This document shows positions 52,701 to 64,000 of a stretch of 64,000 bases of DNA, piece after piece. The notes below the pieces were generated by a model, which did no database searches, had not been told where the DNA came from, and was given only the letters and a program-made list of their open reading frames with translations. This DNA comes from Entamoeba invadens IP1 (Eukaryota > Evosea > Mastigamoebida > Endamoebidae): contig NW_004443615.1 in the NCBI RefSeq assembly GCF_000330505.1, positions 162,603 to 226,602 of the forward strand, in the 5' to 3' direction. How positions within the stretch are numbered: the stretch's first letter is position 1; each line of letters opens with the position of its first letter. The translations under genes and the position numbers were made by a program.

Positions 52701-54244
52701 TTATTTCTTTCGCTTTTCCAACCTCGCTTTTCTTTCTTTTTCAGTTTCTAACATCAATTTTTTGGTATTTTTGGAGCCGGAATTTCTTCCAATTCATCTC
52801 CATATAAAAAAGTCTCATACATCTTGAGTAAGCAACGTCGACTTTGCAGACTTTATATGTTCTCGATGACTCGGACGTGTCTTCAACTTTGCGGTCACAA
52901 ATAGCAGACTGTAAAACTATTCCCGATTGCTTGAAGGCGCTGACTATTGTTTCAAGACTGTCTTTTGCCTTCCACGAATCGTAGATTGAGAGGATTATTT
53001 TTTCCACTGTCGATTCTGCAAACTCAATCTTCACTTTAAAAAGACCATCGAACAACTCGTTTGTTGGTTTTCCACTTTCTTTCATGTGGTTTTCAAATTC
53101 CATTTTGAGGAGTTCATTTTTAGACAAATGAGACTTGACAGCAGAAAAAACACACAAATCCAGTGGTTGGCATAGATGCGACGTGTGTGGTTTTAGGTAC
53201 AACACATCGATGCCGTTCTTCTTCAGTATTTCAATTGCAGCGTCATGGGTTTTAAAACCGTCCATAATGAGGACAGCTCGCGCTTTGGTGTGGAGAGCCT
53301 TCTAAGACGCCTTGACATCAACAACAAGAACACGCTCGACCCATTCTTGAAACAATGAAGAATTCATAAATCCCTTCGGCTGGGTCTTTATTATGGCATG
53401 AGTTGACAAAATGGCAAGTACATCTTGGTCCAGAGTCACTCGGCTGGTGATTATGAGGGGGTCAAGTGCGTGTCCATCTGCTCGAATACAACCCCAAAGG
53501 GTAATCCTGTATCCACGACCAACGACTGGAGTGTAAACTGTCTCACCGAAAGCATGAGAAAAACATACCGACTTTGAAAGAGCATCAACAAAAAGATCGA
53601 ACCCGACCTCGTCTAAGTTATAAACCAACGCCGCTGGCTTCCCATCCACTGCTTTTTCAGCTCACCGAGGTATTCTATGATGAGTTCTTTTGACACAATT
53701 GCTCTGGGTGTCTCCATCAACTCTCCTTTTTTAACACCAAGCTCTGGAATTTTCTTGACAATTTCATACATCTGCTTTGTTGTTAGCGATTTCTCGCCCT
53801 CTTAATGAGCTTCAGGTTGACAAAATCTCTAACATCTCGAGGTTCCACTGGCTTTTTTGCCTTTTGAAAAGTTTCTATAAACTTTTGGACTTCTTCTTTC
53901 TGTTCCTTTTTCAAAAGACTTGGGCGTCCAACGAGTCCTCCTCCTTTCTTGTTCTCGACCTTTCGAATCTGTTTTTCCACGCTCCTGACACCTCCAAAGA
54001 ACTCATTTATATCCGCTCTCCAGCCCCGACGCCAAGAAACATCTCCCAGACTTTCAATGACAAGTTTAATTTGGTCGAAATGACTGTTACAACAATTTAC
54101 TTCTGCCTCGCATTTTCTGAAGAGTTCTAAATACTCTGGATACAACTTAAGGCGAGAAAGCAGACGGGTGTGATCACATGCAATCGCGGGAATGCTCTTT
54201 CCTTTTTTCTTTTCAACATACTTATAAGGCTTCTTCTCACTCAT
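52701..54244 (-). pseudogene. Pogo/Tigger-type transposase, broken copy
   Basis: Reading on the minus strand, the N-terminal DNA-binding part (54244-53783) has GRPSLLKKEQKEEVQKFIET. The DDE core (53649-52741) shows YNLDEVGF with the first Asp, LIMDGFKTHDAA with the second, and HLCQPLDLCVF with the third, typical of the pogo/DDE_1 group. Lesions are a frameshift near 53800, another near 53655, an in-frame TAG at 53302-53304, and one or two frameshifts in the last 150 bases. The end is at about 52701, after a Lys/Arg-rich tail. The catalytic triad is intact, so decay is recent compared with the neighbouring remnants. Confidence 0.88.
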
Positions 54245-54993
54245 TAACTGTGTTATATTTGGTAAGATTGTTTAAACTTAAACATAGAATATATTTTTAT
54301 TATATAATTATAATTATTTAATGGTTATTTTATTCAAATATGATTGTATTTTTTATTATCATTTGTTTTTAAACAATATGCATGGTCGAAAACTACAAAT
54401 AAATTATATTAACTAGTATATTTATATTTGCTTTATTAATTTTGTTTTGTTTGTTATGAACAACAAAAATGAATAGTTTAAACTCATTACATGATACAAT
54501 GTCCAAATCATGTCAATCACGTGTTTATCTGCCATTTTAAAGTGATCAATACCATTAAAAAACGTTCTAGATGTTTTTTGCGTGAAATTAATTTATTAAT
54601 TTGTATTCATATAACATTAATAATATGATTATTCCACATAAAAGTTACATAACTCATTTAGGCGATATGTATATCTATTGTTGATTGTCTGAAATTATCA
54701 AGAATATAGTTTTTATCCAGTTATTTATTCAAATAATAGTAAAAATTAATTATTATCAAACTATAATCAAATTATTATTTTTAAAAATAAAAATTGTCAA
54801 ATTTAACTTTTTAATCATTCGTTTTTTAATGGTTATAACTGCTCAGTATGGCAATGAGTAAAAGAATTGAGCATGCAAATATAATTGCCTAATTAACTGT
54901 TATGTTTTCAATATCCAATATTTTGATTTGTCTATTATTATTTATTTTAACAAAAAGTCGTTTTTCGTCTCTAGCCAAACCCAGTTTGATCAT
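54245..54993. other. AT-rich spacer between pogo copy and older remnant
   Basis: No coding feature or repeat was found. It is A/T-rich throughout. Confidence 0.4.
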
Positions 54994-55308
54994 TTATAAA
55001 TTAACTTTGAAAATCACGAGCTTAAAATTGAGCACCATGTTAATGTGATAAAGATATATTTTACAATTTTTGTTTTTAATGTCGTGGATCAGAGATACAT
55101 CATGAACATTCATGTTAGAGTCCAAAATTAAGAGTCGTTTTTTACCTTTCAAAACTAAAAAATGGATAAAAATCATAACCAAACCCGTAAAAACATGACG
55201 GGTCATTTCATTTAACTGTTTTTTTTCGCATTTTATATTTTTACTACAATAAACTTCAAAATAAATTGTTGGTTTTTTTCTTGTTTTATTGGTCAAAATT
55301 CGAATCAT
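54994..55308 (-). pseudogene. Old DDE (pogo-like) transposase remnant
   Basis: The open stretch ends with KRLLILDSNMNVHDVSLIHD followed by KNCKIYLYHINMVLNFKLVIF, which lines up with the pogo block VLIMDGFKTHDAA...IDVLYLKPHTSHLCQPLDLCVF over about 45 residues: the Asp, His and spacing are kept, the rest has drifted. Orientation is the same as the pogo copy. It probably belongs to the element bounded by the 73-base inverted repeats, into which the younger copy inserted (inference). Confidence 0.5.
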
Positions 55309-55436
55309 AAATTATCCTTTTGTTATTTTAGTTATTTCTCTGTTCCAAAAAGTGAGCAAAATATACTTAATATCAGGGTTTCATAATTTAACAAATAACA
55401 CAATTTTTATTAAAAATGTTTTACACTTTGTTCGAA

Positions 55437-55509
55437 TCGAAGTTCTACCAAAATCTTCAACTAATTGATGGAAAACAACCAATTTATATGACCCCTATAT
55501 CGTTAATTA
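55437..55509 (-). repeat. Right arm of the 73-base inverted repeat pair
   Basis: Reverse complement of 51431-51503. The two arms enclose about 3.9 kb holding one broken pogo copy, one inverted fragment and one old DDE remnant. Confidence 0.85.
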
Positions 55510-55880
55510 AAACTATATTCATAAAAAATAAAAAAAACATATAACATTTTTTATATTACAAAAATAACAATATATTATTTTTGTTATTAAATATTAATTA
55601 ATTGTAATAAACAAACTATTAATTTATACATTTAAAAATAATAAATATGTTAATTGAGTTAAAAACATAAAATAAAACTCATAAAATGTGTTTTATATTA
55701 AAAAATAGATAATTAACATGGTTTTTAATATTAACGACTTATAATTGAAATAATATTTAAATAATACTTAAAAATAAAAATATTAAAATTATTATGTAAA
55801 TTACTATCAATATAATATAAATAAATTAAACTCGCATAAAATTATAAAGTTTTTTCAAAATAAGAAGAACTAAAAAATAT

Positions 55881-58494
55881 ATGTCTTCGTTAACACATTC
55901 TTTTAAATTTGACAATGATTTATCCGCTGTTACATCTGTAGAAAACGGATTTATCAGGGCCAACATTAACAACAACTATTATTATTTCTGTATATATTGT
56001 TGTTAATGGTTGAGAAAGGGACAAAAAACAGGTCACATAAATAAACAAAAACATGTATTTTCTCGTTGTCTCACTAATGTCGAAACCAAACATATACTTA
56101 GTGAAATCAACAAAGGTAACACGATAAATTTTAATTTAAAAGAAAAAGAAATACATTTAATTCCATCCTTAATAGTGTCTGATTTATTTTTAGAAAAAGC
56201 ATAATTTGAAAAAAAGTTGTTTGAGTCGTCGCTCAAACAACAAAAATTGTATACTTCACACTGTTATGAATCCATTTTCCCAAAGTTCATACTTGGTTAT
56301 TAATTGTGATAATGTAAACGAAAAAGAAATTAGTTTCGAAGGGGCTCTTACACAAGCAAGATGTGGTATAAATACAATTGACCAAGTTTCACTACAAATG
56401 GCAACAACACAATATTCAAATGTTATTGATGAAAATTTTAACATTATCGATTGTAACAATACATCACATTTAAATGAAAGACAATCACCAAGAATACCAT
56501 AAATTCTATTGTTAAAGGAATTAGTTTAAGAGAAAACTCTACAATACCCATTTTCCATTAAAAATACATTCTTTGTTTCTTGATCATGAGTATTCTTCTG
56601 ATAACATTAATTCTGCACTTCCTAACATCAACAAATTAAACACAAATATTCAAAATGTTATTTTTTATATTTTACCATTATCAGACAACTTAGAAGATAT
56701 AACAAATGAAAAGTTGGAAGAAACTTACCCAGAAATATTTCAAGATTGTGAATATTTTCATGAGACTTTAAAGTTTCAAGTGATATCAGAGTGTGTGTTT
56801 TCTATATTATGTACATGTGACAAATTAAATTCAGAATTGTTCAACTTTGTAATGAATTACTTTTTTGATGATTCAAATGGTTGGGTTGAAAAACACCATC
56901 ATAAAAAAGAAGAAGTGTTAAATATCAAAATAAAATCAATAAGCAAATTATTTACTAGAATTGCTTTAAAATTGCGTTTTTCATCGGGAATTTATAATGT
57001 TACGTTTTGTGCTCATGATATTTGCAGGTCAATTTGCTCCAAAAGCTGTAAATTACATGAAGAAAATGTCTCTTAGTTACAGGTCTGGAACTCGTTTTTG
57101 AGTAACGATTTTGAATACGATTTTATTTGTGTATTAAACGAGTCGATAATTGAGGGGTTTTTTTATTTGTTATATATAATGGGAAAAGGTTTGGATCCAC
57201 ACAATGCTTTGGTATATTTCTCAGAGTTGTGAAAAATGATAATTGGTTCTAATTTCCTTTCTTTTTTGGAGAAACTGAAAACGGAGAAGAAGCCAATAAT
57301 GTCGCAAATTTTATTTATGATCATTTAAAAATTAAATATGAAAATCATTTAGAACTGTTTGTCACTGATAGTTCTGATGGTGCACTATGTCAATCAAAAA
57401 TTGCGCCACTAAAAAACTGGGAGACTTAATACATATCAATAAAAAAGAATACTCATCATTTCCATACTGAGTTTATTTGTTGTTGGTCTTATGCCAATAG
57501 GTCCGGACTTGTAGTTTTTGAAGTGTTTAATTATGATCCACTATTTAAAGTTTATCTATTTGTGAAGAAATTTTGTTCTTCTGACATTTTGGGTCAATAC
57601 TACCGATATCTTAACAATAAATCTATAAAATACAAAAAATACAACGTTTCAGCCTATTAGATGGCAGTATTTGTATTTAAACGTCAAAGTAATATGGGAA
57701 CAACGTAAAAATATCGGAAGTTTTGTATGGATAAATCAATAATTGTTTGTTAAATATTTCAAAACTAACAAATGTTGTTATTGGGACACATCTACTTTAG
57801 GTGTATTAACAGAGGATAATAATTGTGAATACATTTTTGATTTTAATTCGAGTTTCTTTTTAATTGCACTTGTATTTGCCAAAGATCTTCTGGAAAATTC
57901 AATCTCTTTACAATTTCTCTCGAAGTTAGGAGATGTGTAATATGGGAATTTCATGATTTGTCAAAACTATTCATTAAATATATTAAGTGGATAACGGAAA
58001 AGGTTGAAAACAACAACTTGTCCGAATTTGATAATTTGAAATCACTGCAATTACAAATCAACAAACAAGAGATTGTTAAAATACTCTGTGTTGTTTATGT
58101 ACGACTTAAAGTCCGTTTTAAAAGTTCTATTGTTTCCTCAACTCAACGAGTATCATCTATCACATAAAAAGAGAATTTACAAATGAAACATGATGGAATA
58201 CCTCACGATTATTTTGTTGATGATCTTCTTAAGATTTTCTATATTCCCAAATCGGTTTTTAGATCACGTTTGTTTGTGTTTCCTGAATTTAAACATGCAA
58301 CCAAAGATTTTGATGTTGTAACTGATATTAAAATAGAAATTAAAAACTTTGAATTGTATCTTAAAAGCCAAATAATGAATTTGGATTCTATATATCAAAC
58401 AATGCTTTCTGTTAAAAAGAGAACACACTTTGAAGTATCAATTGCAAAGAAATTGATTATAAGTACAAAATATCACTTTTGTGTTTTTTATTAA
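55881..58494 (+). pseudogene. Degenerate transposon of unassigned family
   Basis: A broken frame starts at the ATG at 55881. The first part has a C2H2-like finger (YYFCIYCC, then HINKQKH) with an in-frame TAA between them. Later parts read in several frames. An acidic helical region lies at 56573-57076. Near 57350-57420 there is LFVTDSSDGALCQSKIAPLKNW, and near 57480-57600 a segment with FEVFNYDPLFKVYLFVKKF. Together these recall the 'sDncsGQ' and 'GHsymp.D..F..iE' motifs of DDE transposases common in invertebrate genomes. Further pieces follow to 58494. I cannot name the superfamily. It is clearly non-functional. Confidence 0.5.
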
Positions 58495-59195
58495 ATGTAA
58501 AAACAAACTATCCGCTTCTCTACGAACTTGTTTGTTTTCTTTTTGCTGTATCTCCAGTTCAGTTTGTGTTGAAAGTTATTTCCATTGTGCCCAAAATGCC
58601 AGTCATGGTGTATTACAAAGTTTTAATTTTTTCAAACTTTTGTATAATTTTTTCAATTTTTGAGAGATCAATTTTTACCACTTTTTTATTAACCCAAGAC
58701 CAAAAAAATGTTCTGCAATTGTATAGTTTATGTTTTATAAATTATTCAAAATAAAGATGGTTTTGATAAATGACAATTGTACAGAAATTATCATTTTTTA
58801 AAAAAATAATAATAAAATGGTATAACAAATTGTTTTTTGTCTTTTTGTTTTTTGTGTGTTTCTTTTCTGAATAAATAATCATTTATTACTATAATTTATT
58901 TAAGGATTTTTTGTTTGACACAAACAACAAATTATTACCATTAATTTAATTTACTATGTTTTAAAATTATTAAAAAAACGTGGAGATTTGTTATGGCTTT
59001 TCAAAACTACATGAAACTATACTTTCTATTCCTCGTTATTTAAATAGTTTTCTTTTTTTACCATCATTTAAGAATGTGTATAGTTTGGACGATTTTGTGG
59101 CTAGCCATTTTTTATCACTACTGGCTGACAAATCTAATTAATGTATTCAACGAATTAAAATTAATAATCCAAACACAAATTCCGACTGAAAACAT
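58495..59195. other. AT-rich region between transposon remnants
   Basis: It contains short open frames in two registers just after the unassigned transposon (58481-58754), possibly its tail. No terminal repeat was recognised. Confidence 0.35.
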
Positions 59196-60110
59196 TTAAA
59201 AATTAACACGGGCTAGCCACCAGTCGATTCCCGTTTCATTTTTCATATTAAAAAGAATCCTTTTAACTAATTTTGGTTCTTCCTCTGCTATATCACTTGC
59301 GTTTTGACACCGTTCGTCCATTTTATAATTTTCTTGTGTACATTTGATATAATGTACACCATCTTGACCAATCACAATGTTTTTTACCAAATTCTGTCAT
59401 GAGACTTTCAAGTGGTTTTTCAGTACTTAAATATTTTGCAACTGGTTCATAATTCTTTGTTACATCTTCAACGTTTTGTATATGTAACACCAACGCTTAA
59501 AGAAACACGTTGCTTAATTTCTGTGTTCAATTTGGCAATGTTGATTATAGTCAGACAATCTTCATTTTTTACAGAACCACTGATATATTATTTTCAACAT
59601 TTTTATCTCATGCTCTTTATCCAATTCTTCGCCAGTTAAAGCTACACAATGTGCACTACACCAAAAGTTTTTTTTTCTGTATTAATAAGAGGTATACTGG
59701 AAGGTTCATCTTTGTTGATCAATTTATTCATTTCCACTGAAAGTCCTCCATCCAAATCAGAACACATTGATGCACCAACTGTTGTACAGTTGATAATTCT
59801 TTAACAGTTAAATCCAAGTCTGGTAATTTTATCAACAAGCCACTTTGCTAACGTTTTGGCATCTGTTTATCCTTTGTATTTTTGCAATAACAATAACGTT
59901 GAATAGACATGTTTACCTATAACTAAACGTTCGAAAACACAGAATATTTCTTGATCGCATTCGAGGTTGGATCTCCATTTATATCATTTAATTTGGTTTC
60001 TTTGTACAATGTTGTTACTCATCAGTTGTATCTTACTTGTTTTTGCACTTAATGCTAATGTCTTTGCTAAGGTTATCTCTACTAAATGCTGTATATGACA
60101 TGAAAAAAAC
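59196..60110 (-). pseudogene. hAT-like transposase remnant
   Basis: On the minus strand, pieces in different frames read in order: AKTLAKWLVDKITRLGFN; CTTVGASMCSDLDGGLSVEM followed by NKLIN; KKNFWCSAHCVALTGEELDK; then EDVTKNYEPVAKYLSTEKPL and a final short frame (59390-59196). This order resembles the catalytic part of hAT-type transposases and their KIAA1586/ZNF862-like host derivatives ('SDGAsvM.G..ngv..l', then 'C.aHrlaLa'). Several stops and shifts break it. The family call is tentative. Confidence 0.45.
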
Positions 60111-61430
60111 ACGTTTTAATTATTTCAATTTATTCTACACTCATTTATGAAAAAACAGCCTCACTATTCATTACATAACCAACAACCATTCTTTGCATTA
60201 CCATCACACTTGAAAGAAACTTTTGTTTATAATTGTTACAATGTTTTTAAATAGATATTAGTATGCTATAATAAAACGCTCCAATATATACTTTGATGTT
60301 TTATCACTAGAAAATTTGCGCACACTTTCACACACAGTTTGAATGTTCATTTATTTTTAGCCAATAACATGGTAGGTGGTATAGGCTTCGTCCTCAAATA
60401 ATTATAATTTATTCATAAGTGGTGTTATGAAGTCTTCTGAAACTCTTTCGAATGGGTTTTTATTCTTTATCTCTTTAACCCTTCGAAAACTGAAAAAATT
60501 TTATTTTTTTCTTTTTTTTCAGAAAAAAATTTCAAAAAATAATTTCACTTTTCCAAAATAATGAAAATAATGGCGACTTTTCATGAACAATTTAGAATGA
60601 TTTTTGACTTATTTGATAAAATAGTTCAACTCAAATTTAAACTTTTGAATTATTTATAAAACATTTCATCATTCATAAACTCAAATTAATTGGTTTTTGT
60701 TAAAGATTCGTCCTTCAATCAATAAAATATATAATTAAACAAATTAATATTAGTAATATAAATAATACGAAAATAAACTGTTTTCATAAACAAATAAAAA
60801 TGTCAATAAAAATTGATTTAATAATATTATCATATATTCAAGTTGCCAATAAATAACATGAAAAACACTTAAAACGTGTGCAACGTTGTGGGTTTGATAT
60901 AACCAATAAGATTGGTTCAAACCAAAATAAAATAAGAACATAACAAAAATATTGTTGTCGCAATAAAAAAATGGATTCCACTCAAACTAAAAATACTTAG
61001 AGAACCAAATAACATCAAAATATTACGATATAAACCCACTGCTTACTATTAATTCTGTTTGTTATTGCATTAACACAACAATAACAACAAATAATTATCT
61101 TATATGGTAAAACAACGCTATAAAACATCAATTTAAGTCGAGAAAAATAGCAGTTTTGGATACATTATACAATGCGTGACAAAAGTATAATAAATTGTAT
61201 AGTAATTTTAATTATAAACAAACGATAATAAATCAACCTTGGAATAATATAAATGATAGTAAATTTATTATATATATTATGATTAATTTTATCAATAATA
61301 ATTTAAAGTTAATTAAACTAAACCAACTAAACACAAATATGAATATAATTAAATTGAGCCAAGCATGAACAGCCTTGATTATACTTATTCGTTTCTCATT
61401 TAAAACCACCTCCATTTTGTGCCATTGGTT
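60111..61430. other. Gene-free AT-rich region
   Basis: A/T-rich DNA with small open frames on both strands, none with protein-like composition or motifs. Confidence 0.4.
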
Positions 61431-61716
61431 TGATGCCTGGGTACATTGATTTTCCACCAGACAAGATGATGTTTCCGTACAAGTCCTTTCTGATATCGAC
61501 ATCACATTTCATGATTGAGTTGTGAGTTGTCTCGTGGATACCTGATGCTTCCATACCAAGGAATGATGGCTGAAAGAGTGCTTCTGGGCATCTGAATCTT
61601 TCGTTGCCAATGGTGATGACTTGACCATCTGATAGTTAATGTGATTTCTTAAATTCTGATGATGGGGCAAATTTTCGCATTTTTTTTGTCAAGTCAAATG
61701 CAAGGCGGCAAAGTTA
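61431..61716 (-). pseudogene. Actin gene fragment (pseudogene)
   Basis: About 285 bases matching actin positions 1254-1538 in this window. The first two thirds differ at only scattered positions. In the register of actin there is a TAA (61636-61638) where actin has a Glu codon, and after that the match decays quickly, with indels. Both ends stop abruptly within codons and are flanked by A/T-rich DNA. It is a truncated copy, not a second actin gene. Confidence 0.92.
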
Positions 61717-62592
61717 TTTATAGTAATAAATAATTATTTATTTTTTTGAATTTTTATTCCAAACAAAACAAGAAATTTATGTCTTATTTCACACAATTAT
61801 TTAATATTTATTAAGATGTTTATTATATATTCAAATGTTTGTTTTCGGGATATAAGGATTAAAAAATGATAATTTTTGATTATAAATTGGTTTTGCACAT
61901 TGTTGTTTAAAATAGTGCAACTTTAAACTATAAATCTATTCATCACAAATCTTGAAATAACCAACTCAATTATCTTGTTTATTCAAATTTATATCAAGTA
62001 TTTTCTTTGTTTTATTGTAAACTTTTTTGTGATGTAGCAAGTGACGTTGTTTTATGTAAGATTTAATTAGTACTTTTAATTAATTTAAACCATTTTATTG
62101 TTTAGCAATCTTCAAATAAAAAAACAAAAATGTTTTTTGCATTTAATTTGTTAAAATAGTATTCATTAATTAAAAATAACTATAAATGTTTTGAGTTAAG
62201 AAAACAGTTGAACAAAACGGGGTAACCTTACTGTATTTATTTAAATTTCGAACAAAAGCGTCTATTTAAAACCATAAAACATAATTTGTTACAAAATCAA
62301 TTAAATAAAAAAAACATAGTAATTCATTTATTATTATAATTATAATAATTAATAATATTATAAGTATCATTAATTTGTCTATTTCTTATTGATCCATTGT
62401 CATGAAATAACAAATAGTCGTTAATTTAAAATATTCTTTAAAATTATCTATTTTAAAACAAAAATTATTTTAATATTTTTGTTATTTGATGTGTTTAACA
62501 TTCAAATGGCCTAAAATCAAAAAACTCAATTTTTGAATAATTTATAACCAAATTTGTTTTTTGCTTTTGTTATTTTTTTTTCAGAAAAAAAC
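61717..62592. other. Gene-free AT-rich region
   Basis: Plain A/T-rich DNA between the actin fragment and the piggyBac remnant. The left end of the piggyBac element should lie here, but no terminal repeat could be identified without its partner. Confidence 0.4.
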
Positions 62593-63847
62593 ATGCAATT
62601 CGATGATACTTCTGATGATAATTTTTTTTCAAGTGACGATGAAAATGAAAAAGGAAATGATCCTGAATTTTGTGACAAAGATGAAAATAACATTCAAAAT
62701 TTTATAGAAAAAGAAGATTTACCTGAAAACGAAAATAAAATATTTGAAAATGGTTGGGAAAAAATAGAACCCAGAATCGGGAACTTTTCATTTAAAAATT
62801 ATTGTAACGAAGAAAAATATTCAAAGACTACTTTTTTTCGAAATATTTGAAAATACACTTGACTGTTTTAGAAAAATGATTTCCTTTGAAATGACAAAAA
62901 TAATAGTTGATGGTACAAATTCCAAGGGTTTGGAACTATTAGAAGGGAATTGGCGCAAAACAAATTATGAAGAAATAGATTGTTTTCTTGGAATTATGAT
63001 CTATAATGGGGCCCTTCAACGTAAAGGCAATACTGATAGTCTTTGGAATCAATAATTCGGGATTTTATTTTTAAAAATAGCAATGGAAAGAAACAGGTTT
63101 AAAGAATTGTTTAGATGTTTTCGTTGCGATGATAAAAATAAAAGAGAAAAAAAAGAAGAAACAAATTCCGCAGCGGCAAAAGTAATTTTTGATGTTTTTT
63201 TCCTGAAATATTAGAGTTGCTTGTAATCCCGGTTCTCTAATTTGTATTGATGAAAGAATGTTTGGTTTAAAAAACAGATGTTCAGGTATACAATATTGTC
63301 CTGCCAAACCAACCAAACACGGGTTAAATTTTTATTGTATTTGTCTTTATGATAAAAAATATTGTTGTGGAATGACAATTTACGAGGGAAAAAAGAGAAA
63401 AAAAGGAATGAGTCACGGAGAGTCAATTGTTTTAAAATTGGTAGAAAATTTACCAGACAAAAAATATTTGTTACAAAGTGATAATTACTTCACCAGTTTG
63501 AAAGTAATTGAGGCTTTGGAGAGCCAAAACATTGGGTATATTGGCACGATGAATAAAAGAAGTCAAAATATACCAATAGAAGCAAAGAAAAATATTCAAT
63601 GTGAAAAAGAAAACAATATTCTAAAAAAAGAAAAAAGAATGAAAAAAAGTTGGAAGAAAATGATAAAAAATTTGACAAATTGTATGAAAAAATAGTAAAA
63701 ATTGGAGAACCAGCTCCAAATAACCGTTCAAAACAGGAAAAATTTAAAGAACTGGCTATTCAACTTTGGGAAGAAAAAACAACAATTATGACGGAAAAAA
63801 TTAAAAATCGAAAAAGAAAAGAAAAAAATAAAAGAAGAAAAAGCTAA
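62593..63847 (+). pseudogene. piggyBac-type transposase, broken copy
   Basis: It begins at the ATG at 62593 with an acidic N-terminus (FDDTSDDNFFSSDDENE). After a frameshift near 62840 comes LLEGNWRKTNYEEIDCFLGI and YNGALQRKGNTDSLW, then FKELFRCFRCDDK, the usual piggyBac start of the DDE_Tnp_1_7 domain. After a TAA near 63054 and another shift near 63200, the frame reads CIDERMFGLKNRC, QYCPAKPTKHGLNFYCICLYD and QSDNYFTSLKVIEAL with IGYIGTMNKR, all piggyBac signatures including catalytic aspartates. A Lys/Glu-rich tail follows to 63847. The cysteine-rich finger normally at the C-terminus is not seen. Dead through at least three lesions. Confidence 0.85.
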
Positions 63848-64000
63848 AAATCCACAAAATATCCGCTTTTATCTAAAAGATAATATTCTTTTAACTTCTT
63901 TCATTCAAAACAGAGCCAAACGGTAATTTATTGTTTCAAATACAGTTAAAATCCCGATTATTGACTAGACAATTGGTAAATATGCTCCTAACATTGTTTT

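Noticed and set aside
59412..59740. Plus-strand open frames in the hAT-like remnant
   Set aside because: The minus strand carries the recognisable motifs; these are shadows.
1..64000. tRNA arrays, rRNA genes, CRISPR arrays or LINE/SINE elements
   Set aside because: I looked for tandem tRNA-like units, rRNA-like sequence, regular spaced repeats and reverse-transcriptase motifs, and found none that I could support.

Overview
The window is eukaryotic nuclear DNA, very AT-rich between genes. It looks like a reptile-type Entamoeba, most likely Entamoeba invadens. I infer this from several things: a near-canonical Entamoeba actin gene, short intergenic gaps, a few short introns that all start with GTTTGT, eukaryotic housekeeping genes (CCT5, RRP1/Nop52, importin alpha), and remains of several DNA-transposon superfamilies (Mutator, pogo, piggyBac and probably hAT). 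These superfamilies are known to be abundant in E. invadens and scarce in E. histolytica. The species call is inference.

Layout. Positions 1-47.9 kb are gene-dense. In order they hold a B-box zinc-finger gene (cut by the window edge), actin, an unknown 264-aa protein, a dispersed repeat, RRP1/Nop52 (one intron), importin alpha (one intron), a long coiled-coil protein, an unknown helical protein, a 1209-aa protein with a decayed ubiquitin-protease-like core, a HAD-type hydrolase and a kinase-SH2 protein. After a first 100-N gap come a secreted acidic/basic protein, a formin with an ELMO-like N-terminus, a host gene derived from a pogo-type transposase, a three-exon NT-C2/DIL protein, a two-exon RapGAP, an LRR protein, a possible p53/CudA-like transcription factor, CCT5, an F-box/WD40 protein, two unknown proteins and a PH-domain protein interrupted by a second 100-N gap. 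From about 48 kb to the end there is no intact gene. This part is a transposon graveyard: a Mutator-like remnant, a pogo/Tigger copy nested between 73-bp inverted repeats, an older DDE remnant, a transposon of unassigned family, a hAT-like remnant, a fragment of actin and a broken piggyBac copy.

Several neighbours act in the actin and small-GTPase world: actin, the ELMO-like formin, RapGAP, the SH2 kinase, the PH protein and the NT-C2/DIL protein. This is a common theme in phagocytic amoebae; I see no evidence that they form a co-regulated cluster. The most novel-looking items are the pogo-derived gene that has lost all three catalytic acidic residues, the dead ubiquitin-protease-like giant, the secreted polyampholyte, and the dispersed repeat whose 5' half is far better conserved than its 3' half.

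Start codons were set to ATG. Several longer open frames begin with TTG or GTG and were trimmed. Exon joins were inferred from reading frame, the GTTTGT donor and protein-family continuity.
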